NCBI GenBank assembly: GCA_040384585.1
Contig: JAZKJD010000008.1
Location: forward strand, 83,170-147,169
DNA: 64,000 bases
Reading direction: 5' to 3'
Source of the DNA: JAZKJD01 sp040384585
Lineage (GTDB): Bacteria; Pseudomonadota; Gammaproteobacteria; Diplorickettsiales; Diplorickettsiaceae
Within the stretch, counting starts at the first letter, position 1, and each line of letters starts with the position of its first letter. The translations under genes were made by a program, and so were the position numbers. Shown here one piece after another: positions 44,323 to 53,155 of this stretch. The notes beneath the pieces were generated by a model that was not told the origin of the DNA, searched no databases, and worked only from the letters and a program-made list of their open reading frames with translations.

Positions 44323-44910
44323 TTAACCGAAGAGTTGTTTGTCGATGAGATCGCATAAACAATGAATAATCAATAAATGTGTTTCTTGTATACGTGCGGT
44401 AGATGAGCCAGGAACACGTATTTCAATACCTGTAGAATTGGTTAGTAAGCTTGATAGCGAGCCTCCATCTTTACCTGTTAGTGCAATTATTTTTAATTCC
44501 CTACTTTGTCCGGCTTCACAGGCTCGTAAGATACTTGCTGAATTACCACTGCTTGAAATCAAAAGTAACACATCACCCGCTTGACCGAGTGCTCGGATTT
44601 GTTTTGCAAAAACATCGTTATAGCTATAGTCGTTTGCAATTGACGTGATTGTCGATGTATCCGTGGTTAGCGCAATAGCGGGAAGGCTAGGACGTTCGGT
44701 TTCAAAGCGATTGATCATCTCTGAGGCAAAATGTTGAGAATCTGCAGCTGATCCTCCATTACCGCAGACAAGAATTTTATTATTATTCAATAGGCATTGA
44801 ACGATGAGTTGGCTTGCTTCAAGAATCACTTCTGGCAGTATAGAAGAAGCTTTTTTTTTAGTTTCAATACTTTCTTCAAAATGGGTTTTGATGCGCGTAA
44901 GAAGGTCCAT
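44323..44910 (-). CDS. diaA: SIS-domain protein DiaA (GmhA-like)
   Basis: A 195-residue SIS protein matching E. coli DiaA (196), which binds DnaA and promotes timely initiation. Motifs are ILVCGNGGSAADSQHFASEM, then FAKQIRALGQAGDVLLLISS and SGNSASILRACEAG. The gmhA-type catalytic residues partly overlap this pattern, so sedoheptulose-7-phosphate isomerase is the alternative. The lpoA-yraN-diaA gene order, identical to E. coli yraMNO, favours DiaA. Confidence 0.9.
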   Translation of the reverse strand: MDLLTRIKTHFEESIETKKKASSILPEVILEASQLIVQCLLNNNKILVCGNGGSAADSQHFASEMINRFETERPSLPAIALTTDTSTITSIANDYSYNDVFAKQIRALGQAGDVLLLISSSGNSASILRACEAGQSRELKIIALTGKDGGSLSSLLTNSTGIEIRVPGSSTARIQETHLLIIHCLCDLIDKQLFG

Positions 44911-44913
44911 AGA

Positions 44914-45312
44914 TTACCTAGAAAATGCGTTTTTAACCCATTCTACTTGAGCGGGATAATGCTGGGAAGTGTTAAGCTTTTTAACGGTAATGGATTTTTC
45001 GGGAGGAGAGATAGCGAACACATCAAAACGACAGGATGCCCCTTCTGAGAGCGTATTATATAATAGGTAATATTCTGCCGTTTTAATGAGTTTCAATTGT
45101 TTAGCTAAATGAACTGTTTCTACGCTATGACCAAAGCGTAGATTCTGTCGGTAACGAACCTCTATAAAAACTAAGGTATGCTTATCTCGCATAATTAAGT
45201 CAATTTCTCCAAAACGACAGGTATAATTTCTAGTGATGGGTGAAAGACCTTGGTTTTTTAAATAATGATAGGCAAAATCTTCCGCCCTCTTCCCTAAATT
45301 TTTGGAAGTCAT
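44914..45312 (-). CDS. yraN: YraN/UPF0102 family nuclease-fold protein
   Basis: A 132-residue protein of the UPF0102 family with a restriction-endonuclease-like fold. Visible landmarks are GKRAEDFAYHYLKNQGLSPI and CRFGEIDLIMRDKHTLVFIE, which contains the ExD...E active-site pattern, then VEVRYR (here IEVRYRQN). Function is not firmly established. It lies in the conserved lpoA-yraN-diaA order with gaps of 3 and 11 bases. Confidence 0.92.
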   Translation of the reverse strand: MTSKNLGKRAEDFAYHYLKNQGLSPITRNYTCRFGEIDLIMRDKHTLVFIEVRYRQNLRFGHSVETVHLAKQLKLIKTAEYYLLYNTLSEGASCRFDVFAISPPEKSITVKKLNTSQHYPAQVEWVKNAFSR

Positions 45313-45323
45313 AGGGCATGATA

Positions 45324-46475
45324 TTAATTTAGAAATGACACCGTTCCTCTACGGAATTGCGCACAAACTAATTCACGCACAATACGATGTTGATTATTTA
45401 GTGTGAGTTGGCCTGTTGCTCCGGGTAAAATTTGTGAAGGTGATTGGCGTAAACGAGGTAATTGTTGAACGATGTGAAATGCATCAATACCAAGCGCATA
45501 ATAGCTACGATTACGTCTGAAAAATTTAGGGTCACGCGATTGCAGCTGTTCATACAGAGATGAATTCGTTGTGCTTCTTCCGATTGTCCATGGAGCACCA
45601 CAAAAAATAACGCCATTGAGATCATTATCTAAACGGCGAGAATTGGATAGGCCGCTATAAATTGAGGCTGTTGCATACACGGGGATATCGCCAGCATAGA
45701 AGAATTTCAATAAAGGCTTAACTTGTCGACCTATCTTAGGATCGCTTGCTAGAAAAATCACATCAAAATCAGTTCGCCTATCGTGAGGTGGTTTAAATTG
45801 AAGAAAATGTCTAATCTGTTGCGTTAATGCAGAAGTATTTTGTGAAAGGGCTAGATGATCGATTAGCTTTCCACCCAAATTTGTCCATTGATTAGCAAAC
45901 GCCTGGCCTATTTGTGATCCCCAAGTTCCACTTGACGTCATAATGAGCGCAGAACGACGACCACTTTGCCAAGCTTTGAGGGCAGCCTGCCGAGCTTCAT
46001 CTAAAGGGGACAAGCCGAATTGGTATAATTCGGGGGATGTACTAATATCTGGATTTAAATAGTTCAAGGCTAATACTGGAATACTCAGTGGTAGGCCTGC
46101 GAGGGTTTGAACTTCTGGTTTAAAGAGTGGTCCCACTACAAACTGCACTTCTTGGTCTACCGCTTTGCTATAAGCTGCTTGAATAGAAGGTTCCTTTGTT
46201 GTATCGATGATGATAATTTTTGGCGGGGTTCCATTTTCTTGGGCAGAGGCTAAAAATCCTTGCTTAACGGCTTGGCCGATGTTACCGAGTGAGCCCTGCA
46301 GGGGGAGCAGCAAAGCGATAGATCTTGGAATGATTGAAGATGTATGGCTTTCTGGCAGCGTGATTGAGGAAACAGGCGCGGGCACATGGGTAGAATTTTG
46401 GCTGCATCCGATTAAAAAAGTGGTGCACGATAAACAAATAACTAAAAATAATAAACGTAAAGATAAAAATGGCAT
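45324..46475 (-). CDS. lpoA: Penicillin-binding protein activator LpoA, short form
   Basis: A 383-residue outer-membrane lipoprotein with the lipobox LIGC (Cys near residue 24). It matches the periplasmic-binding-protein-like C-terminal domain of LpoA: IALLLPLQGSLGNIGQAVKQ, FVVGPLFKPEVQTLAGLPLS, and FYALGIDAFHIVQQLPRL. The N-terminal TPR domain of E. coli LpoA (678 residues) is missing, as in other short gammaproteobacterial forms. LpoA stimulates PBP1A, which is encoded at 56493 in this window. Confidence 0.88.
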   Translation of the reverse strand: MPFLSLRLLFLVICLSCTTFLIGCSQNSTHVPAPVSSITLPESHTSSIIPRSIALLLPLQGSLGNIGQAVKQGFLASAQENGTPPKIIIIDTTKEPSIQAAYSKAVDQEVQFVVGPLFKPEVQTLAGLPLSIPVLALNYLNPDISTSPELYQFGLSPLDEARQAALKAWQSGRRSALIMTSSGTWGSQIGQAFANQWTNLGGKLIDHLALSQNTSALTQQIRHFLQFKPPHDRRTDFDVIFLASDPKIGRQVKPLLKFFYAGDIPVYATASIYSGLSNSRRLDNDLNGVIFCGAPWTIGRSTTNSSLYEQLQSRDPKFFRRNRSYYALGIDAFHIVQQLPRLRQSPSQILPGATGQLTLNNQHRIVRELVCAQFRRGTVSFLN

Positions 46476-46503
46476 GTTTGCTCACTTATCAAAATTTAAA
46501 TCC

Positions 46504-46697
46504 TATACCCATTGCACTTGAAAATGCGAGATGCATTTTCAAGTGCTTTCCTTGCGCGATGGGGATTTTCAAGGGGAGAATCGCGATTGCTCCCCTTGAA
46601 TAACGGGGCACAAGCTTGGCTTGTGCCCCGTTAGGTGATCGGGTATGCCGCTCGCCACGAATTCGAACAGTTCGCATCTTCAAGTACGAGCGGTATA
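46504..46697. repeat. LR palindromic repeat, intact copy 2
   Basis: A 194-bp chain of four hairpins starting TATACCC and ending GGTATA. The stems are CACTTGAAAATGC/GCATTTTCAAGTG, TTCAAGGGGAG/CTCCCCTTGAA, CGGGGCACAAGC/GCTTGTGCCCCG and the outer CCGCTCG/CGAGCGG. The third stem differs from copy 1 on both sides in a matching way. It fills most of the 322-base gap between lpoA and smr. Confidence 0.8.
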
Positions 46698-46756
46698 TTT
46701 GTAATAATAGTTTATTCTAATAGAGTAAAGCAATGTTAGTTCAAGCTTTAGGGCAG

Positions 46757-46788
46757 CGCCATCATCGTGCAATTGTCAACACACCTTA
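46757..46788. repeat. Solo arm of a PAL family repeat
   Basis: GCCATCATCGTGCAATTGTC followed by AACACACCTTAA matches the right arm of PAL copy 3 (29840 side). The rest of the element is missing. It ends ten bases before the smr start. Confidence 0.6.
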
Positions 46789-46797
46789 ATATAGTAT

Positions 46798-47361
46798 ATG
46801 TCTAACTATTCACCTCCTGATGACGATGATCTTATTTTTTTTCGCCAAGCGATGCAGAACGTTAAACGTTCAAAAAAATTGCCTGCTGTGAAAAAGTCTT
46901 CGAAAAAATCTTCTCGTATAAGTCAATCGCTTAACGCTATGCAGAAAAAAGAAACCGATCATAAATTTTCTGTTTCTTTATCTTCCCTCTCTGATCCTGT
47001 AGAGCAAACAATAGCTGCAGAAGATAAATTATTTTTTAGACGACAGGGTCCACAGAATAACGTGATAAAAAAATTAATGCGTGGTGAAATCCCTAGGTCT
47101 GCCTGTTTAGATCTACATGGAATGACAGTCGATCAGGCACGTTTAGCGGTGCTAGAATTTTTGTTAATGAGTCAAAAAGCGGGTTTTCGCTGTGTCCAAA
47201 TTATTCATGGTAAAGGAAAATTGAGTCAAACCGTGCCGAAGTTAAAAAATCATGTCAATTATTGGTTAGCGCAATTTCCAGGAGTTTTAGCTTTTTCTTC
47301 GGCTCAAGCAAGAGATGGAGGTACTGGCGGAGTGTATGTATTGTTAAGGGCGGCTCTATAA
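46798..47361 (+). CDS. Smr-domain protein
   Basis: A 187-residue protein with a disordered basic N-terminus and a C-terminal Smr domain. LDLHGMTVDQARLAVLEFLL, VQIIHGKGKLSQ and GGTGGVYVLLRAAL are the three Smr signatures. Small proteobacterial Smr proteins (SmrA/SmrB-like) are endonucleases; SmrB cleaves mRNA at collided ribosomes. The LDLHG and HGKG motifs needed for cleavage are intact. No clear Shine-Dalgarno precedes the ATG, and a repeat arm lies ten bases upstream. The last codons and stop lie inside PAL copy 6. Confidence 0.88.
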   Translation: MSNYSPPDDDDLIFFRQAMQNVKRSKKLPAVKKSSKKSSRISQSLNAMQKKETDHKFSVSLSSLSDPVEQTIAAEDKLFFRRQGPQNNVIKKLMRGEIPRSACLDLHGMTVDQARLAVLEFLLMSQKAGFRCVQIIHGKGKLSQTVPKLKNHVNYWLAQFPGVLAFSSAQARDGGTGGVYVLLRAAL

Positions 47362-47483
47362 ATTGCTCTTTTACTTCAATACCTTGTTGCGATGTTGAGC
47401 TCCACTGCTCATTGACTCCGTGTCAACTGCGCTGCTCGCCAACATCGCGCCTTGTCTTGAAGCAAAATTTCTAATTTATAGAG
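47354..47483. repeat. PAL family repeat, copy 6, overlapping the smr stop
   Basis: Arms CTCTATAAATT (47354) and AATTTATAGAG (ending 47483) pair perfectly, continuing with TACTTCAATACC/TGTCTTGAAGCA and GCGATGTTG/CAACATCGC. The minus-strand core ACGGAGTCAATGAGCAG is a shortened family core. The left arm contains the smr stop codon. Confidence 0.7.
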
Positions 47484-47526
47484 ATGCCCTTAAGTCGAAA
47501 ACATCCCTGATCTCGGTCCATTAGTT

Positions 47527-47545
47527 GATAATGAGAATCATTATT
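47527..47545. promoter_or_regulatory. Fur box before the Nramp transporter
   Basis: GATAATGAGAATCATTATT matches the 19-bp Fur consensus GATAATGATAATCATTATC at 17 of 19 positions. It lies 42 bases before the ATG at 47588, where bound Fur would block the promoter when iron is plentiful. Confidence 0.85.
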
Positions 47546-47587
47546 GATAATATAGCAGAGCATTAAAAGATAAAAAAATAGGTTTAT

Positions 47588-48841
47588 ATGTCTATTTCGA
47601 TTGCGGTAAAGTCACTCCGTTCCATCAATCCAGTTTATTGGATTGGTATTATAGGGCCTGGTTTAGTTGTGATGCTAGCGGATACCGATGCCGGCAGCCT
47701 TATTACGGCTGCTCAAAGTGGAGCTGTATGGGGATATAAGTTACTTGCATTACAATTTATTCTAATGCCTATTCTTTATATTACACAAGAATTAACCGTA
47801 CGCTTAGGGCTTGTGACGGGTATGGGACATGGTGAATTGATTAAACATCATTTCGGTAAATGTTGGGCTTGGCTTTCTGTGGCTACATTAGTCATTTCTT
47901 GTATTGGTGCCATACTTAGTGAGTTTAGCGGCTTAGCTGGGGTTGGAGCCTTGTTTAATATTCCTGCTTGGGAGACGATATCACTGGCCGTTGTTTTTTT
48001 AATTGTGGTTGCCTGGACAGGTTCTTATCGGTCAGTCGAACGCATCGCTATTCTTTTAGGACTTTTTGAATTAGTGTTTCTTTGGGTTGCATGGGAGGCA
48101 CGACCCTCTGTTCATGAAATGCTAACAGGATTAACAGGTATTCCTTGGAATAATCGCTCTTATCTTTATTTAGTGGCAGGTAATATTGGTGCTGTTATTA
48201 TGCCATGGATGATTTTTTATCAGCAGTCTGCCATTTTGGATAAAGGCCTCAATAAACGGCACATACGTATAGCTCGTTGGGATACGGGTATAGGCGCTAT
48301 CATTACCCAACTTATTATGGCTGCAATGTTGGTTGCTGCTGCAGCGACCATTGGTAAAATAAATCCACATGCCCCTCTTGATACCGTTCAGCAAATTAGC
48401 AATGCCATTACACCTAGTTTGGGAGTAACCGCGGGTAGAATCCTCTTTGCTTTAGGAATGACAGGTGGCGCACTGATTGCTACTATTGTTGTTTCATTGA
48501 CGGCGGCTTGGGGTTTAGGCGAAGTCATGGGTTTTCGTCGTTCTTTAGAGAATCGGCCTAAAGATGCTCCTTGGTTCTATGGTGTTTACACAATAGTATT
48601 AATTTTAGGTGGTCTATTAGTGGCTTCAGGTTGTGTGAATCTCGTTAACCTTAGTGTAGGTGTGCAAGTGATGAATGCATTGTTGTTACCTATCGTATTG
48701 GGATTTCTCTATTTGCTAAGTATACGTACATTACCTAAATCCTATCGTTTAAAAGGGAAATATGCATGGATAGTAGGGGTAGTTCTATTCATTACCTCCA
48801 TGTTTGGTCTATTTGGTGGGATCTGGGGAAGCCTAACGTAG
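47588..48841 (+). CDS. Nramp-family divalent metal transporter, divergent motifs
   Basis: A 417-residue protein with eleven hydrophobic segments. GIIGPGLVVMLADTDAGSLI aligns with TM1 of Nramp, but the metal-binding DPGN is DAGS. In TM6 the usual MPH motif reads IMPWMIFYQQS, keeping the metal-coordinating Met but not the following His. Nramp proteins import manganese or iron with protons. The near-consensus Fur box directly upstream argues that iron status controls it. The motif changes place it in a divergent bacterial branch whose metal preference I cannot state. Confidence 0.85.
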   Translation: MSISIAVKSLRSINPVYWIGIIGPGLVVMLADTDAGSLITAAQSGAVWGYKLLALQFILMPILYITQELTVRLGLVTGMGHGELIKHHFGKCWAWLSVATLVISCIGAILSEFSGLAGVGALFNIPAWETISLAVVFLIVVAWTGSYRSVERIAILLGLFELVFLWVAWEARPSVHEMLTGLTGIPWNNRSYLYLVAGNIGAVIMPWMIFYQQSAILDKGLNKRHIRIARWDTGIGAIITQLIMAAMLVAAAATIGKINPHAPLDTVQQISNAITPSLGVTAGRILFALGMTGGALIATIVVSLTAAWGLGEVMGFRRSLENRPKDAPWFYGVYTIVLILGGLLVASGCVNLVNLSVGVQVMNALLLPIVLGFLYLLSIRTLPKSYRLKGKYAWIVGVVLFITSMFGLFGGIWGSLT

Positions 48842-48864
48842 GATATGGGGCTGCATGCCCAATG

Positions 48865-51036
48865 TTAACGAGCAGCAAGTTTAGCAAAACTTGCAATTAG
48901 CCATTTAGTCCCCGCTTGATGAAATTTAACCTGTAGTCGGGTATGGATTCCTTGGCCTTCCGCATCGACAATAACGCCTTCGCCAAAGCTAGGGTGTGTG
49001 ACCTGTTGGCCTAAACGTAATCCTGTATCTCCTATAGTTTCTTGGCTTTTTCGAATGATTTTTGTTGATTTTAATTGAGTAGGACGGATTATTTGTGTTT
49101 TTAATCGAGCTGCATCTACAAGTTCTTTTGGAATTTCAGAAATAAATCGAGAAGGTCTATGATGACTTTCTGTACCGTGTAACCGGCGTACTTCTGCATA
49201 ACTTAAATAGAGTTTTTGCATGGCACGTGTCAACCCTACGTAACATAGACGGCGCTCTTCTTCTAAACGGCCCGGTTCGTCATGGGACATATGATGTGGG
49301 AACAAACCTTCTTCCATACCACACAGAAAAACCTCAGGAAATTCTAAACCCTTAGCAGAATGCAGCGTCATTAATTGTACACAGCTTTCTGCTTTATCAC
49401 CTTGATGTTCACCGGCTTCCAATGCAACATGCGCTAAAAACGCGGATAAAATAGAAATACTTTCATCTTCAGGAACATATTGACGTGTGGCATTAATTAA
49501 TTCTTCGAGATTTTCAATACGTGCTTGACCACGTTCGCCTTTTTCTTTTTTATAGTGAGCAAACAAAGCACTATGGTAAAGCACCTGTTCTGTCTGTTCA
49601 GAAAGTGATAAGGGTTTTGATTCTTCATCCATCTGATCAATCAAGCGTAAAAAAGCAGTCAACGCACTGGCGGCACGAGCCGATAAGGCATGACTCGTTA
49701 ATAATTGTTGTGAAGATTCCCATAAGGAAAATCCTTGCTTGCGTGCCTCGGTACGTAGGATTTGTACCGTTGTATCACCAATTCCTCGTGTTGGCGTATT
49801 GACAACACGTTCAAAGGCTTGATCGTCTTTTCGATTAGCAATCAAGCGTAGATAGGCTAATGCATCTTTGATTTCGGCACGTTCAAAAAAGCGTAGTCCA
49901 CCATAGATACGATAAGGAATCTGTGCACGAATCAAGGCCTCTTCTAGTACACGTGATTGAGCATTTGATCGATATAAAATGGCGATCTCATTGGCTTGCA
50001 ACCCTTTTTTTAACGCTTTCTTAATTTGATCGATGATATAACGCGCTTCATCGAGATCATTAAATGCAGCATAAAGAGATATCAACTCACCTTGGCCACG
50101 ACTACTCCATAATTTTTTGCCAAGACGGCCATCATTATGTGCGATCAAGGCATTCGCTGCGGCTAGAATAACAGCAGTTGAACGATAGTTTTGTTCCAGA
50201 CGAATGATCTGAGTATTTGGAAAGTCATGGGTGAAGCGCTGAATATTTTCTACCCGTGCGCCGCGCCAGCCATAGATAGACTGATCATCGTCACCCACAA
50301 TCATGAAATAGTTCTGTCCGTTACTAAGCAATTTCAACCAAGCATATTGAATGGTATTGGTGTCTTGAAATTCGTCGACCAAGATATGTCGAAAGCGTGC
50401 TTGATAATGTTCTAGTATGTCTGGATGTCGGATAAAAAGCTCATAGCTTCTGAGAATAATCTCAGCAAAATCAATGACGCCGTTACGAGCACAGATCTCT
50501 TCATAGGCTTGGTAAATACGGATTAGGGTTTTATTGTAAGGATCATTGGCATTGGCGACCTGGTGTGGTCGAATGGCTTCGTCTTTCTGTTGGTTAATAA
50601 ACCATTGTATTTTTTTCGGTACCCACTGGGCTTCGTCTAAATTGAGACCACTGATAATGCGCTTAATAATGCGATGTTGATCATCACTATCTAGGATTTG
50701 AAAAGCTTGTGGTAAGCTCGCTGCTTCCCAGTGTTGACGTAATAGACGATGTGCAAGACCATGAAAAGTGCCTACCCACATCATTCTTATAGGCAGATTG
50801 ACTAAACTTTCCAGACGCTGACGCATCTCGCCTGCTGCTTTGTTGGTGAAAGTGACAGCTAAGATATTATGAGGAGAAATGTTTTCAACATCAATAAGCC
50901 AGGCGATGCGATGGACTAATACACGCGTTTTTCCGCTACCTGCACCTGCTAATACGAGTAAATGACTTTGTGGGGCGGAGACAACCTTTTGCTGTGCTTC
51001 ATTCAGTGAAGCGAGTAAATTTTCTTGAGAGCTCAT
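48865..51036 (-). CDS. uvrD: DNA helicase II (UvrD)
   Basis: A 723-residue superfamily 1A helicase of mismatch and nucleotide-excision repair, matching E. coli UvrD (720). Walker A is LAGAGSGKTRVLVHRIAWL near residue 30. Motif II is ILVDEFQDTNTIQYAWL, motif III VGDDDQSIYGWRGARVENI, motif IV LEQNYRST and motif VI YVGLTRAMQKLYLSYA. The C-terminal tudor-like tail (QQVTHPSFGEGVIVDAEGQG) that binds RNA polymerase and UvrB is present. The gene appears intact and is convergent with the Nramp gene. Confidence 0.97.
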   Translation of the reverse strand: MSSQENLLASLNEAQQKVVSAPQSHLLVLAGAGSGKTRVLVHRIAWLIDVENISPHNILAVTFTNKAAGEMRQRLESLVNLPIRMMWVGTFHGLAHRLLRQHWEAASLPQAFQILDSDDQHRIIKRIISGLNLDEAQWVPKKIQWFINQQKDEAIRPHQVANANDPYNKTLIRIYQAYEEICARNGVIDFAEIILRSYELFIRHPDILEHYQARFRHILVDEFQDTNTIQYAWLKLLSNGQNYFMIVGDDDQSIYGWRGARVENIQRFTHDFPNTQIIRLEQNYRSTAVILAAANALIAHNDGRLGKKLWSSRGQGELISLYAAFNDLDEARYIIDQIKKALKKGLQANEIAILYRSNAQSRVLEEALIRAQIPYRIYGGLRFFERAEIKDALAYLRLIANRKDDQAFERVVNTPTRGIGDTTVQILRTEARKQGFSLWESSQQLLTSHALSARAASALTAFLRLIDQMDEESKPLSLSEQTEQVLYHSALFAHYKKEKGERGQARIENLEELINATRQYVPEDESISILSAFLAHVALEAGEHQGDKAESCVQLMTLHSAKGLEFPEVFLCGMEEGLFPHHMSHDEPGRLEEERRLCYVGLTRAMQKLYLSYAEVRRLHGTESHHRPSRFISEIPKELVDAARLKTQIIRPTQLKSTKIIRKSQETIGDTGLRLGQQVTHPSFGEGVIVDAEGQGIHTRLQVKFHQAGTKWLIASFAKLAAR

Positions 51037-51099
51037 AGGGTAGGGATTGTAGCGAACTTTTGTAAAAGTTATAAGGTGATCTTGCTATTAATTTTTCTG

Positions 51100-51127
51100 T
51101 TTCAAAAAAGATTAATTAGGATATAAT
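51100..51127 (+). promoter_or_regulatory. Candidate promoter with consensus -10
   Basis: TATAAT at 51122-51127 preceded after 16 bases by a weak TTTCAA (51100-51105). It lies 34 bases before the ATG at 51161 and is divergent from uvrD. Confidence 0.45.
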
Positions 51128-51160
51128 CGCTGTTGCCACTTACGAAAATGGAGTAATCGT

Positions 51161-51637
51161 ATGCAATCAAAAATAATAGTAGGGTGCTTAGTCGCCTATT
51201 TTATGAGTTCTATAGCTTATGCTAATTGCCCTAAAGCAGAAGATATTAAAGTTCGATGTCCAGAGCAACAAAAGCGCTGTGTTTTTTATGCTACAGGAGG
51301 CTGGCAGCAAGCGCAGCTTTGGTCAACATATAGTAACCGTGATGATAATTTGGTAAGTAAAATAAAGCAAGAAATAGCAGACAAAAAATTAACTTTTGTT
51401 TTAGCGAAGGCAAAATCAGACAATCTAGGAATGCAACTAGATGGTTGTAAATATATTGTTAATTGGAAAGGGCCGGAAGATGGTCCAGCTCCTGCCATCG
51501 ATTCTATTTATCTTCAACTGTTACCCTCTAAGAAAAGAAGTGTTAAATTGGAAGGTGACCATTGGAAAGTTAATAAGAATGAGCATGACTGCTTAGGTAA
51601 GCAGGTTGCGGATTGTCCATTTATATTGACTCAGTAA
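51161..51637 (+). CDS. Small secreted Cys-containing protein, unknown
   Basis: A 158-residue protein with a clear Sec signal peptide ending SSIAYA before NCPKAEDIK. GGAG lies upstream of the ATG. The mature part has five to six cysteines spaced through the chain (including RCPEQQKRCVFYA, DGCKY, HDCLG and ADCPF), consistent with disulfides in the periplasm or outside. The head resembles DUF3757-type secreted proteins of Legionella and Coxiella, but I would not assign it firmly. Function is unknown. Confidence 0.6.
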   Translation: MQSKIIVGCLVAYFMSSIAYANCPKAEDIKVRCPEQQKRCVFYATGGWQQAQLWSTYSNRDDNLVSKIKQEIADKKLTFVLAKAKSDNLGMQLDGCKYIVNWKGPEDGPAPAIDSIYLQLLPSKKRSVKLEGDHWKVNKNEHDCLGKQVADCPFILTQ

Positions 51638-51688
51638 ACCTTAAGGGTCCGTAATTAGTTGTGTAATATGAAGTAGAAACGACGGGTG

Positions 51689-53062
51689 CTATGCGCTCAA
51701 TACTGTAGGCAATGGCTGATCCCCAGAATCTGAACTTGATAGTACAGTTTCCGGGTTGGTGTTTGAAGTTTCTTTCTGTTTCTTTTTTACTAACCAAAAT
51801 CCTATACTTATTCCTATTATTCCAAGCATCGATATCCCTCCTGCCAATGCGGAAATAGCTCCTGAATAGGATTCTGAGGTTTTGTGATCTAAACGACTGG
51901 AATCATTTATTAAAGCGTGGGCTTGGTCACTATAATCATGAGACAAAAAGCCATTATGCTGATAATGTGCAGCGATACTTCTATTATCTAGACTAAACAG
52001 GTTTGTTAATCCATTGGTTTCATTAGAAGCGGTAATCCTTTTCAAGGTGGCTTCAATATCTTCTTCTTTACTTTCTTCTATATCGTTAAGGTCGCCACAT
52101 ATTGTTTTAACTGTCTCAAGATTTTCTTGAAAAAATCTATTCATCTTGGCAGGAGGAGAAATAACGAGTGTGGGATTCTGACAAAGCTGTTTACGATCTC
52201 TGGAATGAAGCTTCTCTATAAAAGTCTTGCAGCGTGAAACTAATAGGGTGTCGTTACCGACAAATGAAGGTAAAGCGTCACTAGCAAATGCATGGGAAGA
52301 AAAACAGCGACTCTTGACTGCACTGGCAAGCAAATCTTGAGGTGATGTTAGATCTTTATCTTGTGGCAGCAAGCCTGTGCAAAGTGCGCCTTCTATAATC
52401 TGTTTCTCATATAATGACTTCCTAAATCGTAACTCTAATATTTTTAAGATTTCTTCGTGAGATAATGTTTCTTTAGAGTGTTGATAGAGCGCGCGCTGAT
52501 TTGATACGCTATTAAGCTTTTTATTGTGATAATGAAGTTCCTTGTCAATATCACTGCAAAGTTTTATTCTTTCTCCCTTAGGGACAGCTTGGAAGTTTTT
52601 CTGACAAAGAAGTTTAGTCGCTTCTACGTTTTCCATGACTTCTTGTGGCGTAGCAGAAGTGTTATAAGTAGGATAACAACTTGCGAGAGCCTGAAAAGTC
52701 ATTTGATTTATATGGGGTGCACATTTCTTCCCAATAGATTCAATACCTTCAGAAAAATCTTTGGCTTCTTCATGGTCTATTGTCTGGCAAGCCTCACTTT
52801 GAATATCTTTTAGTGAATCAACGACAAATTTTGTGAGAAAATCGCACCCGAAGAAATTTATTGCTGGTTTTTTGAAAAAATGTCTTCCTAGCTGAAATAT
52901 ATTTTTTACTCCTGTTAAAACGGGTAAAGGATTATGACAAATAGTTTTCTGCACCGTTAAAGGTAACGTTGTAGCACTTTCTTCGGAATTAACGTGAGAA
53001 GAAACATAATGTTCCCCTATTTCTTCCTGAGAGGGTAACAAAGTTTGAATGGTTGTTTTCAT
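51689..53062 (-). CDS. Orphan protein with C-terminal membrane anchor
   Basis: A 457-residue protein that I do not recognise. Residues 1-390 are hydrophilic and helical with many cysteines (for example TICHNPLPVL, NFFGCDFLT, QIIEGALCTG and ETVKTICGDLND). One membrane segment near residues 410-430 (ALAGGISMLGIIGISIGFWL) is followed by a short KKKQKE cytoplasmic-type tail. There is no N-terminal signal peptide, so the protein is probably tail-anchored or a secreted effector that inserts in host membranes. Both are inferences from topology alone. Confidence 0.55.
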   Translation of the reverse strand: MKTTIQTLLPSQEEIGEHYVSSHVNSEESATTLPLTVQKTICHNPLPVLTGVKNIFQLGRHFFKKPAINFFGCDFLTKFVVDSLKDIQSEACQTIDHEEAKDFSEGIESIGKKCAPHINQMTFQALASCYPTYNTSATPQEVMENVEATKLLCQKNFQAVPKGERIKLCSDIDKELHYHNKKLNSVSNQRALYQHSKETLSHEEILKILELRFRKSLYEKQIIEGALCTGLLPQDKDLTSPQDLLASAVKSRCFSSHAFASDALPSFVGNDTLLVSRCKTFIEKLHSRDRKQLCQNPTLVISPPAKMNRFFQENLETVKTICGDLNDIEESKEEDIEATLKRITASNETNGLTNLFSLDNRSIAAHYQHNGFLSHDYSDQAHALINDSSRLDHKTSESYSGAISALAGGISMLGIIGISIGFWLVKKKQKETSNTNPETVLSSSDSGDQPLPTVLSA

Positions 53063-53155
53063 ATGACATCCTGTCTTTTATAATTAAATTAATAAAAAAT
53101 TACTTTTTCAGAGATATTACCATATAGGTCAATTTGCTCGCAAGCAATACATGGC

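Noticed and set aside
45398..45625. Small frame inside lpoA
   Set aside because: It is a shadow frame of the confidently identified lpoA gene, with no start signals of its own.
48838..48864. Terminator between the Nramp gene and uvrD
   Set aside because: GGGGC/GCCC forms only a 4-5 bp stem and has no T-run on either strand.
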